A DNA stretch of 64,000 nucleotides. It comes from Gammaproteobacteria bacterium. Lineage in GTDB: Bacteria; Pseudomonadota; Gammaproteobacteria; Ga0077554; Ga007554. Position numbers and translations under genes: made by a program. The stretch is taken from NCBI GenBank assembly GCA_040183005.1, contig JAMPIW010000007.1, forward strand, positions 919,314 to 983,313, written 5' to 3'. Positions 45,357 through 55,347 of the stretch are shown here, in pieces (positions within the stretch are counted from its first letter, which is position 1; each line of letters begins with the position of its first letter). Under the pieces are notes generated by a model. The model ran no database searches. It had not been told where the DNA came from and was given only the letters and a program-made list of their open reading frames with translations.

Positions 45357-45965
45357 TCACCCTCTTGATCGCCACCCTCCTCCCTTTGCAAACATATACA
45401 CCAATACCACCATAAAACCGCTGACCGCGCCATAGAGATGGGCGTCGGTCACCACCGCGCCGCCCGCAAATTCCGCCGTACCAGGAAGTGGACCGTATAT
45501 CTGCTCCCACACCAGCTTACCCAGCAACAATAACAGTAATATTATCTCAAGGCGATTGCCCGCACGCAGGCTGGCCATCACGCCTGCGGCGAACAGGCCA
45601 TGCAACATCCCGGACAAACCCACATACCAGCCAATTGATGGACTGAAAAACAACAGCCCCAGGCTGACACCCAGCATGCTGGCCAAACTAACCGCCATCC
45701 ATGCGGACAGTCTCAACATGCGCCCGAACAACATCCAGATCAGCGCCAGCGCAGCAAGATTCATCAACAAATGACTCCAACCCAGATGCACGAAATGGGC
45801 GGTGAACAGACGCCATATTTCACCGTTCAAAATATAGCTGCGTTCATAGCGCAACCACTCGTCGGCATGTGCCCCGCCAGCAGCGGCTATGAGCGCCATC
45901 AGGGCGAATGACAGAGGTAATACGTGGCCGCGAAGGCTAAGCCAGACAGGGAAAGTGTTTATCAT
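45357..45965 (-). CDS. rrtA: Rhombosortase (rhomboid-family sorting protease)
   Basis: 202 residues with six membrane helices. Rhomboid and rhombosortase motifs are visible: WRLFTAHFVHLGWSHLLMNL, the catalytic Ser in YVGLSGMLHGLFAAGVM, and the catalytic His in VVTDAHLYGAVSGF. The short length and VTDAHLYG are typical of RrtA, which processes GlyGly-CTERM proteins in Gram-negatives. A probable substrate is the CSLREA protein at 27007-29499. Convergent with the small exported protein. Confidence 0.9.
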   Translation of the reverse strand: MINTFPVWLSLRGHVLPLSFALMALIAAAGGAHADEWLRYERSYILNGEIWRLFTAHFVHLGWSHLLMNLAALALIWMLFGRMLRLSAWMAVSLASMLGVSLGLLFFSPSIGWYVGLSGMLHGLFAAGVMASLRAGNRLEIILLLLLLGKLVWEQIYGPLPGTAEFAGGAVVTDAHLYGAVSGFMVVLVYMFAKGGGWRSRG

Positions 45966-46249
45966 CGCCAGTATAAAGTGTGGTCAATTTTTCAAGCGTT
46001 GCGGCTGATTGAATTAATTAAAAATGGATCTTTATTTTTAGCTAAGTCTATCGTAAATAAATGTCCCGGCCCAATGTAAGATAGAAAATAACTATCCATC
46101 AAAATTGATATACATCAATTTGCCTTGCGATAAGGATTGACAAACAGCTTAAGCGGCATATCATCTTTAAAAGAAAGCAAGTTTACAGGAGAAATACCCC
46201 AGGTTAGACAGCCAAAACAGTAATTCCGACTGCTAAAAGGAGCACAGCC

Positions 46250-48568
46250 ATGGATCAGACAGTAAAGATATTTTGCACAGGCGCAGAGCAGGACAAGATT
46301 GCGGAAAAGCACCCTGTAATCGAACGCTATGACGGCTTCGTGATCACCGAGATTCCGAAAAAAGAAGTTACCCGTCTTTCCCGCACCTATCCTGTTGAGG
46401 ACATCACTGAGCTTTACACGATCCAGGTGGGCGAACGCACCATCGACACCTCAAGGCCGCGCCTCGATGCACAAGGAAAAATACGCGCCCATCCTGCCTA
46501 CAAAGGCATAAAAGCACCGCCTCCAGGCCGCCATCATAATCTTGTGCAGTTTATCGGCCCGATAAAAGAAACATGGTTGCGCGCCGTTAAAAAAGCGGGC
46601 GGGGAACCACGGGCACCTTATGGTGATTTCACTTACATCGTGCGGGCGGATGACGAGACGCTGGCACAGATCGCGGCACTGCCGTTTGTCCGATGGACGG
46701 GGCATCTGCCCACCAAGGATCGCGTGGCGCCATCCGTATTAACAAACATAGGGCGTAAAGCCGACGACACCTCCGCCACACTGCCGCGCACGCGCGTCAT
46801 GCCCGGTGCCTACGCCATCGAGTTCTTCGGTTCGGCGGACCTCACCGCAGGCATTCCCGAGATCAAGAAGCTGGGATTCAAAATATCCGGAAAGGATGCC
46901 AAGGGAAAACTGCTTATTGTGGAAGCGGAATCTCGCGGTGCGGCACTGGGTAAAAAGATCACCGCGCTTGCTGCCGTTCATGGCGTGCGCTCGATCCGTG
47001 AGCGCAGCCTCAAACGCACTAGCAACGATGTAGCCGCCGGGGTCATGGGTGCAGCAACAACAATGGCGAGCTCCGGTTTGGGTTTGAGCGGGCAAGGTGA
47101 GTGCGTGGGAGTATGCGACACCGGCCTGGACACCGGCAACCCTCAAACCATCCACCCCGACTTCACGGCCCGCATTGCATGGGTCAAGAGCTACCCCATC
47201 ACACCGGATTTTGCTCCCTACATCACCAATCCCGGCGGCAACGATGGTCCCGCGGATGTTGACAGCGGCCATGGCACCCATGTGGCAGGTTCCGTGCTGG
47301 GAAGTGGCGCGGCAAGCATCGGCCTACCAGGCGTGACAGCCCCGATCCGTGGTCTTGCCCATAAGGCCCACTTGGTGTTTCAGGCTGTCGAGCAGGAAAT
47401 GAAATGGAAACCGCCGTATCAAGGACGCTATGACCGCTACCTGCTTTCTGGTCTACCACTCGATCTTACCACTCTGTTTACCGACGCTTACAAAAAAGGT
47501 GCGCGGATACACTCGAACTCGTGGGGTGGCGGCGAGCCGGGTGTTTATGACAGCTCCTGCGAGCAGCTAGACCGTTTTGTCTGGGGACACAAGAATTTTT
47601 GCATCCTTTTCGCTGCCGGAAATGACGGCTCGGACAGTGATGGCAACGGCAAGATCAATCCCATGAGCGTCACGTCTCCGGGCACGGCGAAGAACTGCAT
47701 TACCGTGGGCGCATGTGAGAACCGACGCCCCGCATTTAACACTGAAACCTATGGTAAATGGTGGCCGCAGGACTACCCGGTTGCACCGTTACGTAACGAT
47801 CCCATGGCGGACAATCCTGATCAAATGGCGGCGTTCAGCAGCCGTGGCCCGACCAAGGATGGCCGCATGAAACCTGATATTGTTTCCCCTGGCACGTTTA
47901 TCCTCTCCACGCGCTCCACACAAATTGCGCCCAACAACCGCGCGTGGGCAGCCTTTCCGCAGAGCAAACTATATTTCCACATGGGCGGGACGAGCATGGC
48001 GACCCCACTCACCGCGGGGGCGGTCGCCCTGGTACGTGAATACCTGCGGAAGCAGAAAAAAATGCGCAGCCCGAGTGCGGCCTTGCTCAAGGCGACCCTC
48101 ATCGCCGGTGCCGCCAGGCTGCCGGGGTATGCGCCCGCGGGGACAATGCTGGATTATCATCAAGGTTATGGCCGCGTGAATCTCGACGCTATCTTGTCGC
48201 CACCCGCACCTGCATCCGCCGTGTTCCTGGACATCAAACCTGGCCTCAAGACGGGCAACGTTCACGCCATCGAGATCGCAGTGAAATCAGAGAAGGTTCC
48301 CCTGCACGTAACGCTAGCTTACACCGACTACCCCGGGCCTACGCTCGTCAACAACCTCAACCTGATCGTCACCGCGCCGGATGGCAAGCGCTATGTAGGC
48401 AACCAGGCAGCAGGAGCAGTCCTGGCTATGGACACGAAGAACAACGTTGAAGTCGTTCGCATTGAAAAGCCGGGGGCAGGCAAATGGAAAATCGAGATTA
48501 TCGGCTCCAACATCCCCAATGGGCCGCAGGATTTTGCATTGGTTTATGTGGCGCACACGGGAAATTAA
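46250..48568 (+). CDS. Large subtilisin-like protease without signal peptide (S8, KP-43-like)
   Basis: 772 residues. The catalytic triad is complete: Asp290 in VGVCDTGLDTGN, His341 in DSGHGTHVAGSVLG, Ser582 in GGTSMATPLTAGAVAL, with the oxyanion Asn in LFAAGNDGSDSDG. About 270 residues of N-terminal domain precede the protease core, and a jelly-roll-like C-terminal domain follows (LHVTLAYTDYPGPTLVNNLN). There is no signal peptide, so it may be intracellular, leave by a non-classical route, or be delivered as an effector. An AAGGAGC site precedes the start. The next gene, an amidase, is 22 bp away. Confidence 0.92.
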   Translation: MDQTVKIFCTGAEQDKIAEKHPVIERYDGFVITEIPKKEVTRLSRTYPVEDITELYTIQVGERTIDTSRPRLDAQGKIRAHPAYKGIKAPPPGRHHNLVQFIGPIKETWLRAVKKAGGEPRAPYGDFTYIVRADDETLAQIAALPFVRWTGHLPTKDRVAPSVLTNIGRKADDTSATLPRTRVMPGAYAIEFFGSADLTAGIPEIKKLGFKISGKDAKGKLLIVEAESRGAALGKKITALAAVHGVRSIRERSLKRTSNDVAAGVMGAATTMASSGLGLSGQGECVGVCDTGLDTGNPQTIHPDFTARIAWVKSYPITPDFAPYITNPGGNDGPADVDSGHGTHVAGSVLGSGAASIGLPGVTAPIRGLAHKAHLVFQAVEQEMKWKPPYQGRYDRYLLSGLPLDLTTLFTDAYKKGARIHSNSWGGGEPGVYDSSCEQLDRFVWGHKNFCILFAAGNDGSDSDGNGKINPMSVTSPGTAKNCITVGACENRRPAFNTETYGKWWPQDYPVAPLRNDPMADNPDQMAAFSSRGPTKDGRMKPDIVSPGTFILSTRSTQIAPNNRAWAAFPQSKLYFHMGGTSMATPLTAGAVALVREYLRKQKKMRSPSAALLKATLIAGAARLPGYAPAGTMLDYHQGYGRVNLDAILSPPAPASAVFLDIKPGLKTGNVHAIEIAVKSEKVPLHVTLAYTDYPGPTLVNNLNLIVTAPDGKRYVGNQAAGAVLAMDTKNNVEVVRIEKPGAGKWKIEIIGSNIPNGPQDFALVYVAHTGN

Positions 48569-48590
48569 ACGGCATAAGGAGTTATGAAAA

Positions 48591-49283
48591 ATGGCTAAAG
48601 TAAAATCCGTAAAAAATGCATCCGCGCCCAAACTGGCTTCGGCGATCGGCACGCCAAACATAAACCGCACCATTCGCCTTGAAGCAAAAGACTATATCGG
48701 GGCGCAAACACCGAAAGACCTGATCGTTCTTCATCATACAGTGGGAGCGACAGCCAAGAGTACCATCGACTACTGGAAATCCGACCCACAACGTATCGCA
48801 ACGGCATTTGTGATTGAAAGAGATGGCGAGATTTACGAAGTGTTTGATCCGAAATACTGGGCATTTCACTTGGGATTGAAGGGGACAGGCGGCGCGGTGG
48901 ACAAACGTTCCATCGGCATAGAAATCGCCTCCGAAGGTGGGCTGATTCAACGAAATGGGAAGCTATATTGCTTTGATAAGGTTTCTGACAGGACGCTCTT
49001 CAAGCAGGAATATTATGATCATGGCATGCCATGGCGGGGATATCGTTTCTTTGATGCCTATTCGGAAGCGCAGATTACCGCCACCATCGAACTGATAAAC
49101 CTGCTTTGCAAACAATTCAAAATCCCCAAATCGACACCGGCCAACCACTTTGATGCCGATGATGGATACCGGCAATTTGCCGGCATCCTCGGGCATCACC
49201 ACCTGCGCCCGGATAAATCCGATATCCATCCCGGCTTTCCGTGGCAGCGGGTTATCGATGAGGTGGGTTTGGCGCTACTTTAG
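48591..49283 (+). CDS. N-acetylmuramoyl-L-alanine amidase / PGRP-like domain protein
   Basis: 230 residues with no signal peptide. The amidase_2 fold is supported by LIVLHHTVGATAKSTIDYWK (first zinc His), the AFHLG segment, SIGIEIASEGGL, and GHHHLRPDKSDIHPGFPW (second zinc ligand and catalytic Lys region). It should cleave the bond between muramic acid and the stem peptide. It lies directly downstream of the signal-less subtilase, so the pair could be a non-classically secreted or phage-like lytic set. Confidence 0.88.
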   Translation: MAKVKSVKNASAPKLASAIGTPNINRTIRLEAKDYIGAQTPKDLIVLHHTVGATAKSTIDYWKSDPQRIATAFVIERDGEIYEVFDPKYWAFHLGLKGTGGAVDKRSIGIEIASEGGLIQRNGKLYCFDKVSDRTLFKQEYYDHGMPWRGYRFFDAYSEAQITATIELINLLCKQFKIPKSTPANHFDADDGYRQFAGILGHHHLRPDKSDIHPGFPWQRVIDEVGLALL

Positions 49284-49333
49284 CGGCTTGTCGAACTTAC
49301 CCTTCCGGGAGCAAGTACCCTGAAGGGCACGAG

Positions 49334-49348
49334 TGTGACTTTGTCACA
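49334..49348. promoter_or_regulatory. Perfect CRP-like palindrome TGTGAC-TTT-GTCACA
   Basis: A 15-bp palindrome lies 104 bp upstream of the small gene at 49452. It resembles a CRP site (TGTGA-N6-TCACA) but has a 5-base spacer. A Crp/Fnr-family regulator is encoded about 1 kb downstream and might use it. The link is an inference. Confidence 0.45.
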
Positions 49349-49426
49349 GATAATCCCTTACATATATGGTCAACTATAACCGTGGAAAGGATACCCGATA
49401 TCACTGAGGAAAGGAGTTAAACCAGT

Positions 49427-49495
49427 ATGGATATAGATCAGGAGATGTGTCATGAACATATTAGATATCATGGGCTTCACCCATGGAGCAACTGA
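49427..49495 (+). CDS. Possible 22-codon leader ORF overlapping the next gene
   Basis: ATG at 49427 follows an AAGGAG (10-nt spacing) and runs 22 codons (MDIDQEMCHEH and on) to TGA at 49493-49495, overlapping the start of the gene at 49452 in another frame. The good ribosome site suggests it may be translated, either as a small peptide or to control the downstream start. Confidence 0.35.
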   Translation: MDIDQEMCHEHIRYHGLHPWSN

Positions 49496-49811
49496 AGTGA
49501 CAATAGCGCTATCATACCTTGCAGTATTGGTAGGTACCGCTGTTATTTGTGGTCTGCTGGCGCAGTGGGACCAGCGCTCAGCGATAGAGAATGGGGTTCA
49601 TGTCAAATCCAAATCCAACGTGCGTCATTTGTATCTGGCTTCTGAAGAGCCGGTATGCGCTCCGCCGTCGAAGCATACCCTGAAGCTGGATCCAATTAAT
49701 GCAATGTATGATGAGGAGTTTTCGTACCCCGAGAAGTGCCAGCCGCTAAAGCTTTATGAGGAAACCATAGAACATGCTGCTATGGAAGGAAAATTAAAGA
49801 AAGCGGCTTAA
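49452..49811 (+). CDS. Small single-pass membrane protein, function unknown
   Basis: 119 residues. A membrane helix (EVTIALSYLAVLVGTAVICG, about residues 15-36) is followed by a charged soluble tail of about 80 residues. A GGAG ribosome site precedes ATG. I recognise no family. Its only contextual clue is the position between the amidase gene and a Crp/Fnr regulator. Confidence 0.55.
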   Translation: MNILDIMGFTHGATEVTIALSYLAVLVGTAVICGLLAQWDQRSAIENGVHVKSKSNVRHLYLASEEPVCAPPSKHTLKLDPINAMYDEEFSYPEKCQPLKLYEETIEHAAMEGKLKKAA

Positions 49812-50425
49812 GATGTTGGAATATAGCCCGCAAGAAATGGAATAGTGAAGGTCATGTGAGAGCATGATGAAACAAGGGTGACGGGGTTGTAGGATAAAGT
49901 TTTACAACATCCAAATAATTACAGGCTAGTGGGCGTCGCGCCGTAGCTTGGGACTCCCCGTCACCGGGTGGTGGCATTATTTACGCTTCCTCTGACACCG
50001 CCCCCCTTACTTCGTTAGTCTTGATGATTATCTGTTTACGGTTGCTCCACCTGCTTCCTCCTCGACATCCCACTGATCAAAATGACTGAATACTTTATGA
50101 GACAAGCGAAAACCCTCATCTTTGAGATTCACCAGATCAGGCTGCAACAAGTAGCTTTGATTATTGTCCAAAGATTAAGGAACTCACCTAGATTTGAGTT
50201 GTGATCTGTGACAGCGACCCAGCTATGGCGTACCCATCTAAACGCATCGCTCCCCAGCAGCCCGGGTACGGTAGGGGGTTCGTTCCGCCAAGCTTGAAAT
50301 ATGCCAAGTGTTTTAAAAATACAGAAAGATAAAAATCAGAGTTATTGTTTTTCGGGCCAAAAAAGTCCAAGGAGTGACTTTTCCATCGTCCCGCTAGGGA
50401 TGCTAATTTTTTTGTTGGGTGAGAC
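49812..50425. other. 614-bp stretch without a recognised gene
   Basis: Neither strand has a convincing protein frame. The right part (about 50190-50425) is probably the promoter and leader of the Crp/Fnr gene. Short GC-rich inverted segments occur near 49960 and 50260 but match no riboswitch I know. No tRNA was found. Confidence 0.4.
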
Positions 50426-51109
50426 ATGATGGGCGAAGTTGATGATTCACAACGGTTGGATGCTTTTCCGGCATTGCGTGACATTGGCGATCCTGTATGG
50501 CACAGAGTAATACGGTCGGCACAGCCGATCAGCGTATCTGCTGGCACCGTATTATTTCGAGGTGGTGAAGCCTGTGAAAATTATCTGCTCGTATTAGACG
50601 GGGTGGTGAAGGTACAAAAGGTCTCGGAGAGCGGGCATGAAATCATCCTGCACCGGATTCAGGCCGGGCAAGTATGCGAACTCACCACTTCATGTCTTCT
50701 GGCCGATGCCGATTACCCTGCGGAAGCGATTGCCGAAACGAAAGTGCATGCCCTACTGATCCAAAAAACTCATTTTTACGAGGCTATGTCCGGCTCACCG
50801 GGATTCCGCAAGTTTGTTTTTTCATCCCTTGACCATGGCGTGCACGAACTGGTTCAGTTGATCGAAGAAGTGGCCTTTGGGCATATGGATAGCCGTCTTG
50901 CCAAACATCTACTGGACCTGGCCGGCTCACAAAAAATCATACAAGGCACTCATTATGATCTTGCCGTCGAATTAGGCACGGCAAGAGAGGTTGTAAGCCG
51001 CCTGCTCAAGGATTTTGAGCATCACGGCTGGGTGAGACTGCACCGGGGCAATCTGGAAATTCTTGATCATGACAGCCTGCGCGAACTGTGTAAGAAAGAT
51101 CGCGGATGA
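50426..51109 (+). CDS. Crp/Fnr-family transcriptional regulator
   Basis: 227 residues. An N-terminal cyclic-nucleotide-binding beta-barrel (SAGTVLFRGGEACENYLLVL, HRIQAGQVCELTTSCLLADA) is followed by the dimer helix and a C-terminal winged helix (LAVELGTAREVVSRLLKDFE, WVRLHRGNLEILD). It lacks the N-terminal Cys cluster of FNR. Phosphate-cassette residues of cAMP binding are not obvious, so it may sense another ligand or redox signal (compare Dnr/ArcR types). Targets unknown. Confidence 0.9.
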   Translation: MMGEVDDSQRLDAFPALRDIGDPVWHRVIRSAQPISVSAGTVLFRGGEACENYLLVLDGVVKVQKVSESGHEIILHRIQAGQVCELTTSCLLADADYPAEAIAETKVHALLIQKTHFYEAMSGSPGFRKFVFSSLDHGVHELVQLIEEVAFGHMDSRLAKHLLDLAGSQKIIQGTHYDLAVELGTAREVVSRLLKDFEHHGWVRLHRGNLEILDHDSLRELCKKDRG

Positions 51110-51376
51110 AGTGGATGCCAATGGACAAGGGTGCAAGCCGTGAATCACTGCGAAAATACGATGCTCAAGAACTTTATAGCTGCAAACGTTACGGCAACGC
51201 AATCGACCTGTTTATGATGGTATAATTAAAAATCAAATAACTTGCCCAATCACATGATCAACCAAAGAGTCCCAGATGCATGAGAGGCTCTTGCACCCTT
51301 TGAGTAATAGCCGCAAAATCACGCCTACAATTCCTGATAATCGCCGCAACTTTCCTCAAGCACACAGAATCCTTTA

Positions 51377-52558
51377 ATGACCGCCTACCTTTACATCGAA
51401 ACGCCCGAGCAACTGCTGGATCTTTGCGAGCGGCTGAGGGGTAGCCCTTGGTTGGCCTTGGATACCGAATTCATGCGGGAGAAGACCTATTACGCGCAAC
51501 TGTGTCTTATCCAGGTCGCTAACGGTCAATTTGCAGCCTGCATCGACCCTCTACGCCTATCCGATCTTGGTCCATTCTTGGATCTTATCTACGATCCAGC
51601 AATCGTTAAGGTCATGCATTCCGGCCGACAGGATCTGGAATTGCTGTACGATCTTCGCAAGGAGCTGCCGCATCCTTTGTTCGACACCCAAATCGCTGCT
51701 CGACTTATGGGACAAGGCGAGCATGTGGGTTATGGCAATCTGCTGGAAAACATGCTGGGTGTTCGCCTCGAAAAGGCCCATACGCGTACCGATTGGGCGC
51801 GCCGTCCCTTGTCTGAAGACCAACTACATTATGCCGCCGATGATGTGCGCTATCTGGGTGAGATCTACCTGACGCAGCGCGATGCGTTGGCGCGCGATGG
51901 CCGACTGCAATGGGTCGAGGACGAATTCAAAAAATTAACTGACATCAACAACTATGTACCATCACCACAAGATGCGTGGCGGCGCATTCGCGGCTCGCGC
52001 CACCTTAAATCTGCGGCACAACTTAATGTGTTGAAAGCCTTGGCTGCCTGGCGTGAAGAATATGCGATCACGTCAAATCGTCCCCGGAACTGGATCCTGC
52101 ATGATGACGTGTTGCTGCAACTTTCCCGGCAAATGCCTGACGACGTCGAAGGCTTGGAGCAAGTGCGCGGGATAGAGCCAGGCTTTTTACGGCGGCACGG
52201 CCAAGATTTGCTCGTGATGATACGCGCAGCCAAAAGTGTGCCGGAAACTGCGCCTGCCCCGGAGGAGCGTCCAGCGCGTCTCAATGAAGGTCAGGAGGCG
52301 ATGGTGGACCTGCTCATGGCTATCGTGCGATTGCGCGCCGCGCAGAACGAGGTCAGCCCAGCCAGCCTCGCGGCCCGCAAGGATTTGGAAAAATTAATCT
52401 TGGGGGAACGTGATATACCAGTGCTGGATGGCTGGCGTCGCCCCATGGTAGGTGAGGACTTACTGGCAGTACTGAAGGGTGAGCGTACCATCATGGTGCA
52501 CGAAGGTGGCCTGGTGTTGGAGTCTTGCTCACCGGCTCATGCCCACTCACGCATATAG
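51377..52558 (+). CDS. rnd: Ribonuclease D
   Basis: 393 residues. DEDD exonuclease motifs: LALDTEFMREKTY (Exo I), VMHSGRQDLELL (Exo II) and HYAADDVRYL (Exo III), with HRDC helices from about residue 210 (NVLKALAAWREEYAITSNRP) and a second HRDC-like tail. RNase D trims the 3' ends of tRNA and small RNAs. It stands alone; 51110-51376 upstream holds no recognised gene. Confidence 0.94.
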   Translation: MTAYLYIETPEQLLDLCERLRGSPWLALDTEFMREKTYYAQLCLIQVANGQFAACIDPLRLSDLGPFLDLIYDPAIVKVMHSGRQDLELLYDLRKELPHPLFDTQIAARLMGQGEHVGYGNLLENMLGVRLEKAHTRTDWARRPLSEDQLHYAADDVRYLGEIYLTQRDALARDGRLQWVEDEFKKLTDINNYVPSPQDAWRRIRGSRHLKSAAQLNVLKALAAWREEYAITSNRPRNWILHDDVLLQLSRQMPDDVEGLEQVRGIEPGFLRRHGQDLLVMIRAAKSVPETAPAPEERPARLNEGQEAMVDLLMAIVRLRAAQNEVSPASLAARKDLEKLILGERDIPVLDGWRRPMVGEDLLAVLKGERTIMVHEGGLVLESCSPAHAHSRI

Positions 52559-52588
52559 AAAACACTAAAATACTTACAACCTAACCTA

Positions 52589-53446
52589 ATGAAAATCCCA
52601 AAAAGCATCGAACCGCTGGTACAAGACGGCCTCGTTGACGAGGTCATCCGTCCCCTCAAGAGCGGCAAGGAAGCCGCAGTCTATGTCGTCCTGGCGGGGG
52701 GGGAGGTCCGCTGCGCCAAGGTGTACAAAGAGGTCAATAAACGCGGCTTCCACACACAAGCCCAGTATCAGGAAGGTCGCAAGGTTCGGAACAGCCGTCG
52801 GGCGCGCGCGATGGAGAAAAACACCCAGTATGGGCGGAAAGAACAGGAGAGCGCATGGCAGAACGCCGAGGTAGACGCGCTGTACCGCCTCGCGGCGGCG
52901 GGTGTGCGTGTCCCGCAACCCTATGGCTTCTTCGATGGGGTACTGTTGATGGAGCTGGTGACAGACGATAACGGCAACGCCGCACCGAGGCTCAACGATC
53001 TGGAGTTCACCGCCTCGCAGGCCAGGGAGTACCACGGCATACTGATCAGGCAGATCGTCCGGATGCTCTGCGCCGGTATTGTCCACGGCGACCTGTCCGA
53101 GTTTAACGTACTGGTCAGCAACGACGGTCCTGTCATCATTGACCTTCCTCAAGCCGTCGATGCCGCAAGCAACAACAATGCCAGCAGGATGCTTGAGCGC
53201 GATGTTGACAACATCACCGCCTACTTCGGCCGTTTCGCCCCCGAACTGCTGTCCACCGACTACGGCAAGGAAATTTGGGCGCTCTACGAGAGCAGCACCC
53301 TCCACCCCGAGATCGAATTGACTGGCCACTTCGAGCACAGCGAAATAGAGGCTGACGTGGGCAGTGTCATGAGCGAAATAGACGCAGCACGCGAAGCCGA
53401 AGCCGCACGTCGCCGGTACTTACAGGAAATGTCAAAACCTGAATAG
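52589..53446 (+). CDS. RIO-type serine kinase
   Basis: 285 residues. RIO1-family kinase: the nucleotide loop near PLKSGKEAAVYVVL, the Lys in RCAKVYKEVN, the flexible RRARAMEKNTQYG segment, the catalytic loop VHGDLSEFNVLV and the metal-binding VIIDLPQAV. Bacterial members are also called PA4780-like protein kinases, with poorly known targets. It starts 31 bp after rnd on the same strand, so it may be co-transcribed, and it converges on cysS. Confidence 0.92.
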   Translation: MKIPKSIEPLVQDGLVDEVIRPLKSGKEAAVYVVLAGGEVRCAKVYKEVNKRGFHTQAQYQEGRKVRNSRRARAMEKNTQYGRKEQESAWQNAEVDALYRLAAAGVRVPQPYGFFDGVLLMELVTDDNGNAAPRLNDLEFTASQAREYHGILIRQIVRMLCAGIVHGDLSEFNVLVSNDGPVIIDLPQAVDAASNNNASRMLERDVDNITAYFGRFAPELLSTDYGKEIWALYESSTLHPEIELTGHFEHSEIEADVGSVMSEIDAAREAEAARRRYLQEMSKPE

Positions 53447-53457
53447 GTCGGGGCGAC

Positions 53458-54855
53458 TTATTCTCTGCGCCACGTGGTTTTACCGGCGTTGTCTTCCAGA
53501 ATAACACCCTGGGCCTTGAGCCAGTCACGGATGCGGTCCGACTCGCCCCAGTTTTTGCTTGTTCTCGCGACATCGCGCTGCGTGATGAGATGTTCAACAT
53601 CTTCGGGCGCCAACCCACTCACGGTTTTGGTATCTTTCAAAAATCCCTCCGGGTCGGCCTGCAGCAATCCCAGCACGCCACCCAGCCGCCGCAATATGCT
53701 TCCCAGGCGCGCAGCCCCCTGCATATCTTCGCTACGCACACGATTGATATCGCGCACCAGATCGAACATCACCGCAAGGGCTCCCGGCGTATTGAAGTCA
53801 TCATCCATCGCGGCGCTGAAGCGCTGCTCGTATTCTGTCTCTTGCCCCTTGATACCGGCCTCCTGCTCACTCGGCAAGCTGCGTAGCGCCATGTAAAAGC
53901 GTTCCAGCGCGGCCTTGGCATTGTCCAGATTTTCCGTGGAGTAAGTGAGCGGGCCACGGTAGTGGCTACCGATTATGAAATAGCGCACGATTTCCGGCGT
54001 GTAGTGCTTCAACACCTCGCGCACGGTGAAAAAATTGCCCAGCGATTTGGACATTTTCTCCTCGTTCACCTGCACGAAACCGTTGTGCATCCACACATTG
54101 ACGAACTTGTGGCCGGTAGCACCCTCGGACTGGGCGATTTCGTTTTCATGGTGCGGAAATTTCAGATCCATGCCGCCACCATGGATATCGAAATGATCCC
54201 CCAGGCAGTGACCGGACATCGCCGAACATTCGATGTGCCAACCGGGACGGCCCGGCCCCCACGGAGAATTCCAGCTCGGTTCGCCGGGCTTGGCGGCCTT
54301 CCACAGCACGAAGTCGAGCGGATCATCTTTGGCCTCGTCCACTTCAACTCGGCTTCCGGCGCGCAAGTCTTCTAAACGCTTGCCGGAAAGTTCGCCATAA
54401 TGTTCAAAGCGGCTCACGTCATAATAGACATCACCATTTGCGGCAACATAGGCGTAGCTCTTGTTAATCAGTGTCTGGGTCAGACTGATGATCTCAGGGA
54501 TAGAATCAGTCGCACGCGGCTCGATATCCGGCGGCAAGGCACCCAGCGCCCGCTCATCCTCGTGCATCGCGTCAATAAAGCGCGCAGTGAGCGCGTCGAT
54601 GCCTTCGTGATTCTCGGCGGCGCGTTTGATGATCTTGTCGTCGATATCTGTAATATTGCGAACATAGGTGACCTGATAGCCCAGCGCGCGCAGATAACGC
54701 ACTACCGCATCAAACACCACCATCACCCGCGCATGACCAAGGTGGCAATAGTCGTAGACTGTCATGCCGCACACATACATACGGATTTTGCCGGGCTCGA
54801 TGGGGATAAAAAGTTCTTTTTTGCCGGTCAGGCTATTATGAATGTGTAACGTCAT
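53458..54855 (-). CDS. cysS: Cysteinyl-tRNA synthetase
   Basis: 465 residues, a class Ia synthetase. Zinc-site Cys in [20 protein letters not shown] (contains the HLGH version of HIGH), [13 protein letters not shown], and the [10 protein letters not shown] loop. The C-terminal half has the DALR-like helical domain and an LIxxRxxAR-type tail ([20 protein letters not shown]). It charges tRNA-Cys. Full length, no frameshift. Confidence 0.96.
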   Translation of the reverse strand: MTLHIHNSLTGKKELFIPIEPGKIRMYVCGMTVYDYCHLGHARVMVVFDAVVRYLRALGYQVTYVRNITDIDDKIIKRAAENHEGIDALTARFIDAMHEDERALGALPPDIEPRATDSIPEIISLTQTLINKSYAYVAANGDVYYDVSRFEHYGELSGKRLEDLRAGSRVEVDEAKDDPLDFVLWKAAKPGEPSWNSPWGPGRPGWHIECSAMSGHCLGDHFDIHGGGMDLKFPHHENEIAQSEGATGHKFVNVWMHNGFVQVNEEKMSKSLGNFFTVREVLKHYTPEIVRYFIIGSHYRGPLTYSTENLDNAKAALERFYMALRSLPSEQEAGIKGQETEYEQRFSAAMDDDFNTPGALAVMFDLVRDINRVRSEDMQGAARLGSILRRLGGVLGLLQADPEGFLKDTKTVSGLAPEDVEHLITQRDVARTSKNWGESDRIRDWLKAQGVILEDNAGKTTWRRE

Positions 54856-54999
54856 CGGTTTCGCGTTTTATTTACTAAAGTTTCGAAGTTCAAAAAGCCC
54901 CGGGATTCCTGACTAACGACATGATTTTTAAATGGTTTATTTAATAAATCGAAAGGTTGTTCGTTCTCTTCAACATCACAGACAGCATCGAGGATAGCA

Positions 55000-55254
55000 A
55001 TGCACGGATACAGTTGCCGGTTGAAACAACAGGAAGCTGCGGCTATAAGCGCCGATACAAAAATTTTGGATAAGACACCACGGGGTGAAACAGGAAGAGT
55101 TAATGAGGTCGTACTTGATTTCCATATCAGTGCATTAGCGCCGTACTGTAATTCTTACACACGTGGTTGCCAGTCAGTTTACCAGAAGGCAGAAAAAAGT
55201 GCCCCCCCTTCGAAAGAGCTGCAATACGGGGGCGATTACTCCAGGTTGCGCTGA
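55000..55254 (+). CDS. Doubtful small ORF in the gap between cysS and the second module
   Basis: 84 codons from ATG with a GAGG about seven bases upstream. The product (MHGYSCRLKQQEAAA and on) has no signal peptide, membrane helix or recognised motif. The codon pattern is not clearly coding. The rest of 54856-55347 holds nothing I can name. Confidence 0.2.
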   Translation: MHGYSCRLKQQEAAAISADTKILDKTPRGETGRVNEVVLDFHISALAPYCNSYTRGCQSVYQKAEKSAPPSKELQYGGDYSRLR

Positions 55255-55347
55255 ATAATAATAACGATGCGCGGCACGTGCGGCCAGCACTTCAAGAAAA
55301 AAGATGGGGAGGCACGCGCGCATCTGACGGAGCGAGCGTTCGAGGCG

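Noticed and set aside
46085..46249. Possible leader riboswitch before the large subtilase
   Set aside because: The leader is AT-rich with minor repeats, but no known aptamer core is visible; a normal AAGGAGC ribosome site explains the start.
49900..50300. Possible riboswitch or structured RNA in the gap before the Crp/Fnr gene
   Set aside because: Short GC-rich inverted pieces exist, but I could not match a conserved core such as a GEMM or cobalamin box.
50188..50547. Minus-strand frame of 119 codons spanning the Crp/Fnr start
   Set aside because: It overlaps the regulator's coding start, has no recognisable domain and is low in coding character.
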